Of a DNA stretch of 64,000 nt, positions 32,359 to 44,084 are shown piece by piece (within the stretch, counting starts at the first letter, position 1; every line of letters begins with the position of its first letter). Origin of the DNA: Arthrobacter sp. StoSoilB20 (GTDB taxonomy: Bacteria; Actinomycetota; Actinomycetes; Actinomycetales; Micrococcaceae); assembly GCF_019977295.1 (NCBI RefSeq), contig NZ_AP024651.1:3286001-3350000 (forward strand). Reading direction: 5' to 3'. Below the pieces are notes generated by a model. The model ran no database searches. It saw only the letters and a list, made by a program, of their open reading frames with translations, and was not told where the DNA came from. Both the position numbers and the translations under genes were made by a program.

Positions 32359-34113
32359 TCAGCGAAGGGGCACGATGTCATCCACTCCCATGCGCGCGGC
32401 ATCGGCCGATTCGTCGTCGGGTTGCTGCTGGCTGAGCCGTTCAGCGTCCACGCGTGCCAGGTAGTGCTTGATTTCGCTTTCGCGCTGATTCTCGCTCCAG
32501 CCAAGGATTTCTCCCATCAGCTTAGCTACTACAGGGACCGCTGCCACACCCCGGTCCCACGATTCGATCGAGATCCGTGTTCGTCGCGTCAAAACGTCGT
32601 GGACATGACGGGCGCCCTCGTGCGTTGTTGCGTAGACGACCTCGGCGGCGAGGTAGTCATCGGCACCGGGCAGGGGCTCTCCCAGTTCAGGGCGTGCGGA
32701 GATCAGTTCAAGTACCTCCGGCGTCATGGATCCGTACCGGTTCAGCAGGTGTTCAACCCGGGCAACGTGGACGCCGGCTTCCTCGGCCGAACGCCCCCGC
32801 CGGTTCCAGGCGGCTTTGAAGCCTTCCGCTCCCAGCAAGGGGATGGTGTCCGTGCAGCTCGGGGGAACCCGCTCGTCCATGGCCCTTGTTGCCTCGTCCA
32901 CTGCGTCTTTGGCCATGATGCGGTAGGTGGTGTACTTGCCGCCGGCCACCACCACGAGCCCGGGCACGGGATGGGCAACCACGTGCTCACGCGAGAGTTT
33001 GGCAGTGGAGTCGTTCTCCCCGGCAAGCAATGGCCGCAGGCCGGCGTAGACCCCTTCAACGTCTTCACGGGTCAACGGGCGCTTGAGGACTTTGTTGACA
33101 TGCTCCAGGACGTAGTCGATGTCCTTGCTGGAGGCCGCCGGATGGGCCTTGTCCAGTTTCCAGTCCGTATCCGTGGTGCCAATGATCCAGTGGCGGCCCC
33201 ATGGGATAACGAAGAGAACGGATTTCTCCGTGCGCAGGATCAAGCCAACCGTGGACTGGAAACGGTCGCGGGGCACCACCAGGTGGATGCCCTTGGAGGC
33301 GCGGACTTTGAGTTGGCCCCGGTCGGTGACCATGGCCTGTGTTTCATCGGTCCAGACTCCGGTGGCGTTGACCACTTGCTTTGCCCTGACGTCAAAAACG
33401 CTGCCGTCTTCCTGGTTCTCGAGCCTGGCTCCCACTACGCGTTCGCCCTCGCGAAGGAAGTCCACCACGCGCAGCCGGTTGGCGGCATGGGCTCCGTAGT
33501 GGGCCGCGGTCCGGACCACGTTCACTACCAGGCGGGCATCGTCCACCTGTGCGTCGTAGTAGCGGATGGAACCCACGAACGCGTCGTCCTTCAAACTGGG
33601 GGCAGCGCGCAGGGTTCCGCGCTTGAAGAGGTGCTTGTGCATGGGAACGCCGCGGCTGTGCCCGGAGGTCAGCCCCAGGGTGTCGTAAAGCATGATGCCC
33701 GCACCGACGTAGGGACGCTCCCAGAACCTTCTCGTCAGCGGGTATAGGAAGGGCACTGGGCGCACCAGGTGGGGTGCGATCTGCTGAATCAGCAGTCCCC
33801 TTTCCTGGAGGGCTTCCTGGACCAGGCCGAAATCAAGCATTTCAAGGTATCGGAGGCCTCCGTGGATGAGCTTGGAAGACCGGGAGGAAGTACCTGACGC
33901 CCAGTCCCTGGCCTCCACGATACCCACGGTAAGCCCACGTGTGACGGCATCCAGGGCAGCTCCGGCTCCCACCACGCCCCCACCAACGATGAGGATGTCC
34001 AGCTCCTTGCCGGCCTCGGCAGTGGATTTCAGGACTTCGATCGATGCGGCACGGGATTCCGGGCTCAGCGCTCCCGGAGAACCCGCCTGTGGACCGCCTG
34101 CGGCATTGCTCAT
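32359..34113 (-). CDS. glpD: Glycerol-3-phosphate dehydrogenase (FAD)
   Basis: A 584-residue membrane-associated flavoenzyme that oxidises glycerol-3-phosphate to DHAP and feeds electrons to quinones. The FAD motif ILIVGGGVVGAGAALD is near residue 40, then SSRSSKLIHGGLRYLE, the GlpD signature, and GGKYTTYRIMAKDAVD near 390. ATG 34113 follows GAGGAGGGG by four bases; the longer frame start at 34257 is rejected. The C-terminal domain is complete. Confidence 0.94.
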   Translation of the reverse strand: MSNAAGGPQAGSPGALSPESRAASIEVLKSTAEAGKELDILIVGGGVVGAGAALDAVTRGLTVGIVEARDWASGTSSRSSKLIHGGLRYLEMLDFGLVQEALQERGLLIQQIAPHLVRPVPFLYPLTRRFWERPYVGAGIMLYDTLGLTSGHSRGVPMHKHLFKRGTLRAAPSLKDDAFVGSIRYYDAQVDDARLVVNVVRTAAHYGAHAANRLRVVDFLREGERVVGARLENQEDGSVFDVRAKQVVNATGVWTDETQAMVTDRGQLKVRASKGIHLVVPRDRFQSTVGLILRTEKSVLFVIPWGRHWIIGTTDTDWKLDKAHPAASSKDIDYVLEHVNKVLKRPLTREDVEGVYAGLRPLLAGENDSTAKLSREHVVAHPVPGLVVVAGGKYTTYRIMAKDAVDEATRAMDERVPPSCTDTIPLLGAEGFKAAWNRRGRSAEEAGVHVARVEHLLNRYGSMTPEVLELISARPELGEPLPGADDYLAAEVVYATTHEGARHVHDVLTRRTRISIESWDRGVAAVPVVAKLMGEILGWSENQRESEIKHYLARVDAERLSQQQPDDESADAARMGVDDIVPLR

Positions 34114-34219
34114 CGGACCCCTCCTCAAACGCAACAGCTGGTAATCCCCTACCCTACTTGCTGCCCGCCGCCTTGGGCAGGGCAATGCCGGCCAGGAAGG
34201 CAGAATCCCGGACAACCAA

Positions 34220-34268
34220 GAAAGCCCCTGTTGGCTCCGACCGGAATCGGCAGTCAACAGGGGCTTTC
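34220..34268 (-). terminator. Hairpin terminator downstream of guaB3
   Basis: A perfect 14-bp inverted repeat, GAAAGCCCCTGTTG (34220-34233) and CAACAGGGGCTTTC (34255-34268), with a 21-nt loop that has its own small stem, lies 12 bp after the guaB3 stop. On the minus strand the stem is followed by TTGGTTG. Confidence 0.75.
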
Positions 34269-34280
34269 AGCGCTTGGTTA

Positions 34281-35417
34281 TCAGTTGCCCGCGTAAGGCG
34301 AGACAACGACGTCGACCCTCTGGAACTCCTTGAGGTCCGAGTAGCCGGTGGTTGCCATGGAACGCCGCAGCGCACCGATCAGGTTGGACGTGCCATCGGT
34401 GTGGTGTCCGGGGCCGAACAGGACCTCTTCCAACGGACCGACGGTTCCGACGTTGACGCGGTCGCCGCGGGGAGATTCGAGGTGGTGGGCTTCCGGACCC
34501 CAGTGCCAGCCGCGGCCGGGTGCTTCTTCCGCACGTGCAAGGGCACTGCCGAGCATGACGGCGTCGGCCCCCATGGCGATGGCCTTGACGATGTCACCGG
34601 AGCTTCCCATGCCGCCGTCGGCAATGACGTGGACGTAACGGCCGCCGGACTCGTCCATGTAGTCGCGGCGGGCCGCAGCGACGTCGGAGATGGCAGATGC
34701 CATGGGCGAATGGATGCCCAGGGCCCGGCGGGTAGTGGTGGTAGCGCCGCCGCCGAAGCCCACCAGGACTCCGGCCGCACCGGTGCGCATGAGGTGCAGC
34801 GCCGGGGTGTAGCCGGCCGCACCGCCAACGATCACGGGGACGTCGAGTTCGTAGATGAACTGCTTGAGGTTCAGGGGTTCGTGATTCTTCGAGACATGCT
34901 CAGCTGAAACCGTGGTTCCACGGATAACGAAGATGTCGACGCCGGCAGCCACCACGGTCTTGTAGTGTTCCTGGGTGCGCTGCGGGGTCAGGGAGCCGGC
35001 TACAGTGACGCCGGCGGCACGGATTTCGGCCAGGCGGGAACTGATGAGTTCCGGCTGGACGGGTGCCTTGTAAAGGTCCTGCATGCGGCGGGTAACGGCG
35101 GGGCTGCTGGTTTCGTCGGCAAGGCCGGCGATCTCGTCGAGCACCTTCTGCGGGTCCTCGTAGCGGGTCCACAGGCCTTCCAAATCCAGGACGCCAAGGC
35201 CGCCGAGGCGGCCGAAAGCGATGGCTGTGTCCGGGGACATCACGGAGTCCATGGGAGCAGCGATCACGGGGGTGTCAAACTTGTAGGCGTCGATCTGCCA
35301 GGAGACAGAGACGTCCTTCGGGTCACGCGTACGGCGGTTCGGGACGATTGCGATGTCATCCAGGGAGTAGGCACGACGCCCACGCTTGCCTCGGCCAATC
35401 TCTATCTCATAAGTCAC
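34281..35417 (-). CDS. guaB3: GuaB3 family IMP dehydrogenase-related protein
   Basis: A 378-residue TIM-barrel protein of the GuaB3 group found in actinobacteria, lacking the CBS domain pair of true GuaB. It begins YEIEIGRGKRGRRAYSLDDIAIVP, the family opening, with APMDSVMSPDTA, a central GGAAGYTPALHLMRTGAAGVLVG region, and IADGGMGSSGDIVKAIAMGADAVMLGS. The typical IMPDH catalytic-loop cysteine motif GSICTT is absent. GTG 35417 was chosen over a far upstream frame start. GMP reductase activity has been described for some GuaB3 proteins; here the activity is inferred. Confidence 0.9.
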   Translation of the reverse strand: MTYEIEIGRGKRGRRAYSLDDIAIVPNRRTRDPKDVSVSWQIDAYKFDTPVIAAPMDSVMSPDTAIAFGRLGGLGVLDLEGLWTRYEDPQKVLDEIAGLADETSSPAVTRRMQDLYKAPVQPELISSRLAEIRAAGVTVAGSLTPQRTQEHYKTVVAAGVDIFVIRGTTVSAEHVSKNHEPLNLKQFIYELDVPVIVGGAAGYTPALHLMRTGAAGVLVGFGGGATTTTRRALGIHSPMASAISDVAAARRDYMDESGGRYVHVIADGGMGSSGDIVKAIAMGADAVMLGSALARAEEAPGRGWHWGPEAHHLESPRGDRVNVGTVGPLEEVLFGPGHHTDGTSNLIGALRRSMATTGYSDLKEFQRVDVVVSPYAGN

Positions 35418-35599
35418 GGCTCTTACTTTACTGGACCCCTCCCGGAACCCCGATTCGGCAAATAAAGTAAAAACTTCATAAAGTGTGCCAAGCACATCAT
35501 TGAAGGGGGACCCATGACGCCTGGATTCTACCGAGCCGGCATTGAGCCACCGGGATTGCCGACCGGAAAACTCCGGGCAGCCCTGGAGCAGTATCCCGC

Positions 35600-36250
35600 G
35601 TGAGCTACCAGACAGGCCCAGCCCCTCTCCCCCACGCCGCCCGGCCCCTGGACTATTGGCTATCGACCGAACTCGCGGCAATAACCCCTGCCGGTGCCCG
35701 CTCCCGGCTTCGGGAGATCGCTGATGCGAGAGGTTCCTACATGGGCGCTTGGGCCGCCGGCATTGGCATGGGGGCAGTCCTCATCCTCCTGGGCGTCATC
35801 CTCGCCATCCGGTTGGGCACGCTGGTGCCAGTTCCTTCCTTCGGCCTCCCCGGAGCGGCAATCACCGTACTCTGCTCCGTCTTCTACGCACGGGTGCGCG
35901 ACCGGTTGCCGCGAACTGGCCGGTTGATCGTCAATCGTGGGCCCGGGAACTTGCGTGGCGCGTTGTCATTCGCAGGGTTCGTCCTGGTCGTTTTCATCGG
36001 ACTGTTCGCCTTCACGGCCAAACCGTCCACATGGCAGGATCCTGCCGCGTTGCTGACCCTGGCCGCGGTTATTACGTTCATGGTGTGCCTCCTTGTGGCG
36101 GCAATCATCGTCCCGGCCACCATCGCGGGCCGTTCGAGGGAGTCGCTTCGCCGCAAAGCTGCAGCCGATCCCCATTTCCGGGCGCTGCTGGAACAGGACC
36201 TCGCTACGTGGCGTGATCCTTACGGCGATGCAGGATACGGACCTCTCTAG
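35600..36250 (+). CDS. Hypothetical membrane protein
   Basis: A 216-residue protein I do not recognise. A polar N-terminus of about 45 residues is followed by four predicted helices: two at about 48-92 (GAWAAGIGMGAVLILLGVILA and GLPGAAITVLCSVFYA), and two at about 117-172 (LSFAGFVLVVFIGLFAF and LAAVITFMVCLLVAAIIVP). The C-terminus is charged. Start GTG 35600. The last four bases overlap the end of the convergent ABC transporter. Confidence 0.7.
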   Translation: MSYQTGPAPLPHAARPLDYWLSTELAAITPAGARSRLREIADARGSYMGAWAAGIGMGAVLILLGVILAIRLGTLVPVPSFGLPGAAITVLCSVFYARVRDRLPRTGRLIVNRGPGNLRGALSFAGFVLVVFIGLFAFTAKPSTWQDPAALLTLAAVITFMVCLLVAAIIVPATIAGRSRESLRRKAAADPHFRALLEQDLATWRDPYGDAGYGPL

Positions 36251-38145
36251 GTCTCAGGAGCCGTCCGGCTGGTCTCGTCCACTGATAGCTGGGACTCGAA
36301 CATCCGGAAATACCGGCCACGAAGCGCAACCAGTTCCTTGTGGGTGCCCTGCTCGGCGATGCGTCCGTCTTCGAGCATGTAGACGATGTCCGCCTTTTCA
36401 ATGGTGGCGAGGCGGTGGCTGATGGCGATGATGGTGCTGCTGCGGTCAGCAAAAAGCCTTGTGAAGATCCGGTGTTCGGCCAGGGCATCAATGGCAGAGG
36501 TGGGCTCATCCATCACCATGAACGAGGCGTCACGATAGAAGTTGCGGGCCATCGCCAGCCGCTGCCATTGTCCGCCTGAGAGCCCGCTTCCCTTGCGCCC
36601 GCGCGGATCCTCCATCCAGTTGCTGACGTGGTTCTCCAGTCCATTGGGCAGTTTGTTGATGAATTCCATGGCCTCGGCGTCTGAAGCTGCCCTGCGGATA
36701 CGAAGGTCATCGCGGGGCAGGTCCACGTCCCCGAGGTAGATGTTTTCGGCCGCGGTGGCGAATTCGTACTTCAGGAATTCCTGGCTCAGGACCGCCAGGT
36801 GCCGGTGCCAACTGGTCACATCAACCCCGGCCAGGTCCTTGCCGTCCAACAGGACCTGACCGGAATCAGGCTTGTACAAACCGGCCAGGATCCGGATCAG
36901 CGTGGACTTGCCGGCGCCGTTCTCCCCCACGATTGCGATGTGCTGGCCCGCCCTGATGGTCATCGAAATGCCCTTGATGACCTCGATCTCGCTGCCCGTG
37001 TAACTGAACCGGATGTCCCGCATTTCCACCATGGAGGGCGAGGATGCAAGCGGTGGTTCGTGCCCGCTGGGTACCGGCAAGGCCATGAACAACTCGTAGT
37101 CCTTGAGGTTGGCCAGATCTTCGTCAATGGAGCTGAGCGAGGACACCAGGTTGTTGGCCGTGGACAGTGCGCGGCTGACGATCTGTTGGACATAAAGGAA
37201 CTGGCCAACGGGCTGGGCCCTGGCGATAATCTGCCCGACCACCCAGATCAGCGACACCACCTCGGCACCATATTGGAGGGCATCGGCCGCGAGCTGTTTG
37301 GGAATGTACCGTTTTTGGAAGTCCAGGCGCCTGCGCTCATCGGCGTCCCTCAACCGGGAGCGAAGGTCCATCAGATATCCAACGATGCCGTACAGCCGCA
37401 TCTCGGCGATGTGCTGGGGCCGCAGGAGGTTCTGCTCGATCATCCGCCGTTGGCGCCGGGAATCAACCTGGGTGTTCCAGTGGGCGATCTGTTCACGGGA
37501 GAGCTTGAACTGGAGGTAGACGCTGGGAACGATCGCGACCAGGACGATCACGGCGATCCACCAGCTCACCAACAACAACGCACCGATGGCGAGGATCACC
37601 GAGACGAGCTGGGTGAAGATGGCCGCTATCCGGTCCAGGACGCGGGCATAGGAGTCGGAGAACCGCTTGGCACGGTCGTAGAGGTCCACCGTCTCTTTGT
37701 CGTCATAGCGCCAGAATTCAAGGGCCAGGAATCGCTGGTACATCATGTCGCCCACGATCGCGCCGACTTTGAAGCTCATGAGCTGCTGGATATAGCGGTC
37801 CACGCTGCTGAAGGCACCCCAGAACAACCCCAGCGCAGCGGTGATGATGACGTACAGGATGGCCTGCGGACCGGCGTCGGGATCCCCTGCGTAACCGGCC
37901 GCCAGGGCGGTAGTGGTCAACGCGGCGAAGTAGGTGGTCACCAGCGGCAGGGTGGCCGAAATGACCGAACCGAGGACTTTCATGATGACCGCCACCGGTG
38001 AGGCTTTGAAGCTGACCTTCAGGACCTGCCCGACGGCGCGTGCGTACGGCCGCAAGGCCAGCTTGCGCGGCGGCGGTTTGCCGGGTTGGACAGGGGTCAC
38101 CCGAAGTGACTCCGGGTGCCGCGGTTGCGCGGGCTTCTCTGACAT
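36247..38145 (-). CDS. ABC transporter, fused permease and ATPase (exporter type)
   Basis: A 632-residue half-transporter. The membrane domain (about 40-330) has six helices, followed by an ATPase domain with Walker A GENGAGKST, signature LSGGQWQRLAMARN and Walker B FMVMDEPTSAID, then the switch histidine in AISHRLATI. It should act as a homodimeric exporter. The N-terminus is proline-rich. No partner gene is adjacent and the substrate is unknown. Confidence 0.9.
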   Translation of the reverse strand: MSEKPAQPRHPESLRVTPVQPGKPPPRKLALRPYARAVGQVLKVSFKASPVAVIMKVLGSVISATLPLVTTYFAALTTTALAAGYAGDPDAGPQAILYVIITAALGLFWGAFSSVDRYIQQLMSFKVGAIVGDMMYQRFLALEFWRYDDKETVDLYDRAKRFSDSYARVLDRIAAIFTQLVSVILAIGALLLVSWWIAVIVLVAIVPSVYLQFKLSREQIAHWNTQVDSRRQRRMIEQNLLRPQHIAEMRLYGIVGYLMDLRSRLRDADERRRLDFQKRYIPKQLAADALQYGAEVVSLIWVVGQIIARAQPVGQFLYVQQIVSRALSTANNLVSSLSSIDEDLANLKDYELFMALPVPSGHEPPLASSPSMVEMRDIRFSYTGSEIEVIKGISMTIRAGQHIAIVGENGAGKSTLIRILAGLYKPDSGQVLLDGKDLAGVDVTSWHRHLAVLSQEFLKYEFATAAENIYLGDVDLPRDDLRIRRAASDAEAMEFINKLPNGLENHVSNWMEDPRGRKGSGLSGGQWQRLAMARNFYRDASFMVMDEPTSAIDALAEHRIFTRLFADRSSTIIAISHRLATIEKADIVYMLEDGRIAEQGTHKELVALRGRYFRMFESQLSVDETSRTAPET

Positions 38146-38186
38146 GTGCCCAGCCTATTCCCGTGCGCCGACATTGATGCTTCTAG

Positions 38187-38227
38187 GTTAAACAACTGTT
38201 CCCCGCGGAAATTCCGCGGGGAACAGT
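38187..38227 (-). terminator. Rho-independent terminator of guaB
   Basis: A 16-bp inverted repeat (38195-38210 and 38212-38227) centred on CCCCGCGGAA ... TTCCGCGGGG, only one base between arms, lies seven bases after the guaB stop. On the minus strand it is followed by TTGTTTAACC. Confidence 0.85.
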
Positions 38228-38233
38228 ATCTGT

Positions 38234-39883
<1,650 letters not shown>

Positions 39884-39945
39884 CTAGAACCTTCGCGCCG
39901 ATCGCCATATTCCGCGAAGGCCCAGTGTGAGCAACGGCACTGGAC

Positions 39946-42024
39946 TTAGCTGCCGGACCACCCCGTGGCAGCCAGGAGCCGCTGCTCGAACATGGGGATC
40001 ATGCTTTGCACGTAGGTTTTGGTCAGATGGTTGTCATCTTTGTAGACGTAGACATTGCCCACCACTGCCGGGCAGGTGCCTTGCTCGCAGATGAAGTCGC
40101 TCATATCCATCAGGTAGAGCCGGTCCACTTTGCCCACGTAGTCGTCCAGGGGCGAGGACGCGGCCAGGGACTCCTCAAGCGGGGCATTGCAGTCAGGGGA
40201 ATCCGGGCCCTTCTTCTGCACGCACTCTGGCATGTTGATGCTGAACCGGGGGTTGTCGCGGACGCCCACAACGTCAATTCCGGCATCGGTGAAGGGTTGG
40301 ATCCCTTCGAGGTAGCCAGGGACTTCAGTCTCGAAAGGTGCCGTGGCATGGGTCAGCGAGGCCACAGTGAACACAGCATCGGGCCGGTGTTCCATGACGT
40401 AGGCAGCACTCGCCTTGTTGAACTCGTTGCATTCGGCGGTCCGTTCGGGAGATTCCGCGCCAAAGCGGCAACTGCCCTTCAACAGCGTCACTACTTCCCA
40501 CCCGTGCTGTTTGGCGATCGGCCCCAGCGCAGCCATGTACTGCTGGGCGTGCGAGTCGCCAAGCACCACGATCTCCTTGGTAACTTCCTCGGGTTCGTCG
40601 TTTTGCAGGCATCCCTCCAGCAAGGGATCCGAGGGCACGTTGTCCCCCGTGCACAGCCCGTCAATATCAGCCCATTCGTCCTTCATCGCAGCCGGCGCCG
40701 GGATGATCATCGCCTCCTGGGTGGGTTCGCCGACGAACTCCGGAGACAGCGCGGCCGCGCCTGGGGTCAGTTCCTTGGGCTGGCCGGCGATCGCGGCACT
40801 TTCGGAGGCGATGGCCCCCTGCCAGGCGGTGACGGGCAGCGCCAGCAACGCACCGCAGGCGGCAATGACGACGGCGGCACGCCAGGACCGGACGTCAGGC
40901 CACTCCCAGCGGCGCAGGGGAACTTCGACGTACTTGGTGGTCGCGAGGGCGAGCACCATGGACGCGGCCATGATCCCCAACCCCTGAAGGAGGTTCGGCG
41001 ATGTGGTGCCGGAAACCAGCAGGAAGAACACCAGGACCGGCCAGTGCCACAGGTAAAGGGCATAGGAGTTGTCCCCCACCACAACCAGCGGACGTGAGCT
41101 GAGGATCCGGTCCACGCCGAAACGGCTCCCGCTCTGTCCGGCAATGATCACCGCTGCTGCGGCCAGGGTAGGCCAAAGCGCAATGAAACCAGGGAATGAA
41201 CGGTCAACGGTAAGGACCAGCCCGCAGGCCAGCATCGCTGTGATTCCTGCCCAGCCAAGGAAAACGCGGAGTCGTCGTCCGGGCTTGAGGTAGGGAAGAG
41301 CAAGGGCAAGCATGGAACCAAGGGCGAATTCCCACAGGCGGGCACGGGTATCAAAGTACGCTACCGCCTGGTTGTTGGTGGTTTCCTCGATGGAGAACAT
41401 CAGGGACGCAGCGAAGATGAGCCCGAACACCCAAAAGAGGATGGTCCGATGGGAGACGGCCTTCCGGGCGGGGAATAGCCTGGCCAGCTGCGGCTGCAGC
41501 AACGCAACACCGGCGAAGACCAGCGGCCACAGGACAAAGACCTGTCCTTGGACGGACAGGGACCAGAAGTGCTGGAGCGGGCTCGCCCCTGAATGGTCCT
41601 GTGCGTAGTAGTCAACGGCTGTGTCAGCCAGTTGCCAGTTCTGCCGGTACAGCAGCGAAGCCCACGCCTCGGCAAGGACATCGGGCCAGCGGCTTTGCGG
41701 AATGAAGGCCCAGGTGGCGGTCAGGACTCCCAACAAAACCACGACGACGGCGGGCAGCAGCCGCTTGAAGACGTGCAGCCAATGCTGCAGGAGCCTCAAT
41801 GGCTTCCCGTTCTCGAGTTTGCGCGTAAAGGACAGGGTGAGCAGGAAGGCCGAGATGAGCAGGAATACGTCCACTCCACCCGAGACGCGGCCAAGCCAGA
41901 TGTGGTACGCCGCAACCATCACCACAGCCAGGGCGCGCAGGCCCTGGACTTCCGGACGGAAGCCGGGTTTCGGCGTCGTGCGTTTCTTCCCGGCGGGTGC
42001 CGCCGCTGTAGGCGTGTCCATCAT
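39946..42024 (-). CDS. Acyltransferase 3 / SGNH hydrolase two-domain protein (OafA-like), copy 1
   Basis: A 692-residue membrane acyltransferase. The N-terminal acyltransferase-3 domain begins FRPEVQGLRALAVVMVAAYH with the catalytic RxxR/H region, has about ten helices, and is followed by an extracytoplasmic SGNH domain with VVLGDSHAQQY near residue 487 and the Asp-His pair in DDNHL near 663. Such proteins O-acetylate surface polysaccharides or peptidoglycan. ATG 42024 overlaps the stop of the upstream paralog (ATGA). A shorter loop of Cys residues in the SGNH domain suggests disulfides. The acceptor glycan is unknown. Confidence 0.88.
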   Translation of the reverse strand: MMDTPTAAAPAGKKRTTPKPGFRPEVQGLRALAVVMVAAYHIWLGRVSGGVDVFLLISAFLLTLSFTRKLENGKPLRLLQHWLHVFKRLLPAVVVVLLGVLTATWAFIPQSRWPDVLAEAWASLLYRQNWQLADTAVDYYAQDHSGASPLQHFWSLSVQGQVFVLWPLVFAGVALLQPQLARLFPARKAVSHRTILFWVFGLIFAASLMFSIEETTNNQAVAYFDTRARLWEFALGSMLALALPYLKPGRRLRVFLGWAGITAMLACGLVLTVDRSFPGFIALWPTLAAAAVIIAGQSGSRFGVDRILSSRPLVVVGDNSYALYLWHWPVLVFFLLVSGTTSPNLLQGLGIMAASMVLALATTKYVEVPLRRWEWPDVRSWRAAVVIAACGALLALPVTAWQGAIASESAAIAGQPKELTPGAAALSPEFVGEPTQEAMIIPAPAAMKDEWADIDGLCTGDNVPSDPLLEGCLQNDEPEEVTKEIVVLGDSHAQQYMAALGPIAKQHGWEVVTLLKGSCRFGAESPERTAECNEFNKASAAYVMEHRPDAVFTVASLTHATAPFETEVPGYLEGIQPFTDAGIDVVGVRDNPRFSINMPECVQKKGPDSPDCNAPLEESLAASSPLDDYVGKVDRLYLMDMSDFICEQGTCPAVVGNVYVYKDDNHLTKTYVQSMIPMFEQRLLAATGWSGS

Positions 42025-44084
42025 CGCTGCCACCCCGTAGCGGCAAACCACCTTTCCTCAAACATTTCAGCCATGCTGGTGACGTATGTCCTGGACAGGT
42101 GGTTGTCGTCCAGATACACGAACACGTTTCCCACCACGCTGGGGCAAGTGATGCCGTCGCAGAGGAGGTCGGTCATGTCCAGGAAGGCCGCGTTGCCGAA
42201 TGTTCCCTGCACTGCCGCGAAGGGGCTTTCAGCGGCAAGGACCTCTGGCTGGTCGGACTTGCAGTCGGCACTGTCCACGCCCTTGGACAAGGCACACTCG
42301 GTGACGTTGTAGTCGTAACGGGGGTTGTCGCGGATGGCCACCACCTCAATGCCCAAATCGTTGAAGTTGGTCACGGTCTGGTCAAAGCCGTAGATCAACT
42401 GCTCATCCGGCGAGGACGGGGACGCCATGGTTCCCACCATGAAAACTGTGTCCGGAGACTTTTCCGCCGCGTACCGGAAAGCGGCAGCATTGAAGTCATT
42501 GCAACCGGCGTCGGCGTCCGGGTTCTCCGGCATGAAGTGGCATCCGCCCAGCAACAGCGCAGTCACTTTCCAGTGCTCCGCCTCCGCCAGCGGAGCAAGG
42601 GCAGCAAGCCACTGCTGGGAATGGGAGTCGCCCAACACCAGGATCTCCCGGTCAGCGTCCTCCCCCACATCGTTCTGCTGGCACTTGTCCTGCAATTGCT
42701 TGTCCCCGGGCTTGGCATCGCCCTCGCACGGGCCGGACAACGTTGCCCAGTCTTCCGGAAGCTGCTCAGCGGTGGGCAGTGTCTTGGCGCCATCGCTGAC
42801 CAGGTCCACGTAACCGGGAACCAGCGCGTGGGCGCCGGGGTTGTCATTGAATGCCTGCGCCTGGGCGGCTTTGAGGTCCAGGTCCTGCTTGTATTGGAAC
42901 CCCAGCAGTGGTGCGCACGCCACGGCCAGGCACGCTGCAATCGCGATGACCGAACGGCGGCGCTTGACCTCAGGCCATTTCCATTCCCGGAACGGCTTCT
43001 CCACGTACTTGGTGGTCAGGAACGCCAGGACCAGGGACAAAGCAATGATCACTGTTCCCGAGAGCCAGCCGGCATGGTCCTTGCCACTCCAGGCCAAGGC
43101 GATCACCAGGATGGGCCAGTGCCACAGGTACAGGGCGTAGGAATTGTCACCGAGCCGGACCAGGAACTTTGAACTGAGGATCCTGTCCACGCCCAAACGG
43201 CTCCCGCTCTGGCCCGCAGCAATCACGGCAACCGCGGCCAGCGTAGGCCACAGCGCAACGAACCCGGGAAATGCCGTCTGCACCTGAAGCAGGACACCGC
43301 AGCTGAGCATGGCCGCGACGCCAACCCATCCCATGACCACGCGCACTGGCTTGGCGAAGTTCAAACCCGGGAGAACCAGCGCCAGCAACGTGCCCAGGGC
43401 GAACTCCCAGAGGCGCGCAAAGGTATCGAAGTACGCCACTGCCTGGTTGGTGGCCGTGAAGATGACGGAGTACGTCAAGGAAAGAGCAAAGATGACCGCA
43501 AAAACGTAGGCGAGGGTGGCCCTGTACCTGAGGCTGAACCGGCGGCAAAGAACTGCGACGGTGGCAAAAATGACAGGCCACAGAATGAACACCTGGCCCT
43601 GGATGGAAAGGGACCAGAAGTGCTGCAGCGGGCTGGCCAGGCTGTGGTCGGTTGCGTAGTAGTTGACGGCCAGGCCCTGAAGGAGCCAGTTCTCGAAGTA
43701 GAACAGCGATGCCCACGCCTGGTGGACCACCTCCACCCAGCGTGTGGGCGGAAGCAAGGCGAACGTCGCCGCCAGCGTAGCAAGGAGTACCACCACGACG
43801 GCGGGAAGCAGCCGCCGGAACAGGTGCAGCCAGTGCCGCACAAGATCCATGGGGCGGCCCTGTTTAAAACGGCCGGTGAACTGCAGCGTCATAAGGAAGG
43901 CAGAGATCAGGAGGAAGACATCCACGCCTCCGGAAACCCGGCCGATCCAGATGTGGTAACTGACCACCATCAGGACGGCGAGCGACCTCAGACCTTGGAT
44001 CTCAGGGCGGAATTTCGACTTTGCAACGGGTCCGGAAGGCCGCCTGCCGGCGCGGGCAGGTGCTGGGAGCGTTGGCATAGTCAC
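42021..44084 (-). CDS. Acyltransferase 3 / SGNH hydrolase two-domain protein (OafA-like), copy 2
   Basis: A 687-residue paralog of the neighbour at 39946, colinear with it: FRPEIQGLRSLAVLMVVSYH at the start, about ten helices, then an SGNH domain with LVLGDSHSQQW near residue 486 and DDNHLS near 661. It is the first gene of the pair and overlaps the second by four bases, so the two arose by tandem duplication and are coupled. GTG 44084 has GAGGAA nine bases upstream; ATG 44078 is two codons inside. Predicted to acylate cell-surface glycans. Confidence 0.88.
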   Translation of the reverse strand: MTMPTLPAPARAGRRPSGPVAKSKFRPEIQGLRSLAVLMVVSYHIWIGRVSGGVDVFLLISAFLMTLQFTGRFKQGRPMDLVRHWLHLFRRLLPAVVVVLLATLAATFALLPPTRWVEVVHQAWASLFYFENWLLQGLAVNYYATDHSLASPLQHFWSLSIQGQVFILWPVIFATVAVLCRRFSLRYRATLAYVFAVIFALSLTYSVIFTATNQAVAYFDTFARLWEFALGTLLALVLPGLNFAKPVRVVMGWVGVAAMLSCGVLLQVQTAFPGFVALWPTLAAVAVIAAGQSGSRLGVDRILSSKFLVRLGDNSYALYLWHWPILVIALAWSGKDHAGWLSGTVIIALSLVLAFLTTKYVEKPFREWKWPEVKRRRSVIAIAACLAVACAPLLGFQYKQDLDLKAAQAQAFNDNPGAHALVPGYVDLVSDGAKTLPTAEQLPEDWATLSGPCEGDAKPGDKQLQDKCQQNDVGEDADREILVLGDSHSQQWLAALAPLAEAEHWKVTALLLGGCHFMPENPDADAGCNDFNAAAFRYAAEKSPDTVFMVGTMASPSSPDEQLIYGFDQTVTNFNDLGIEVVAIRDNPRYDYNVTECALSKGVDSADCKSDQPEVLAAESPFAAVQGTFGNAAFLDMTDLLCDGITCPSVVGNVFVYLDDNHLSRTYVTSMAEMFEERWFAATGWQR

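Noticed and set aside
32146..33747. 533-codon plus-strand frame
   Set aside because: Antisense to glpD; composition is that of a shadow frame.
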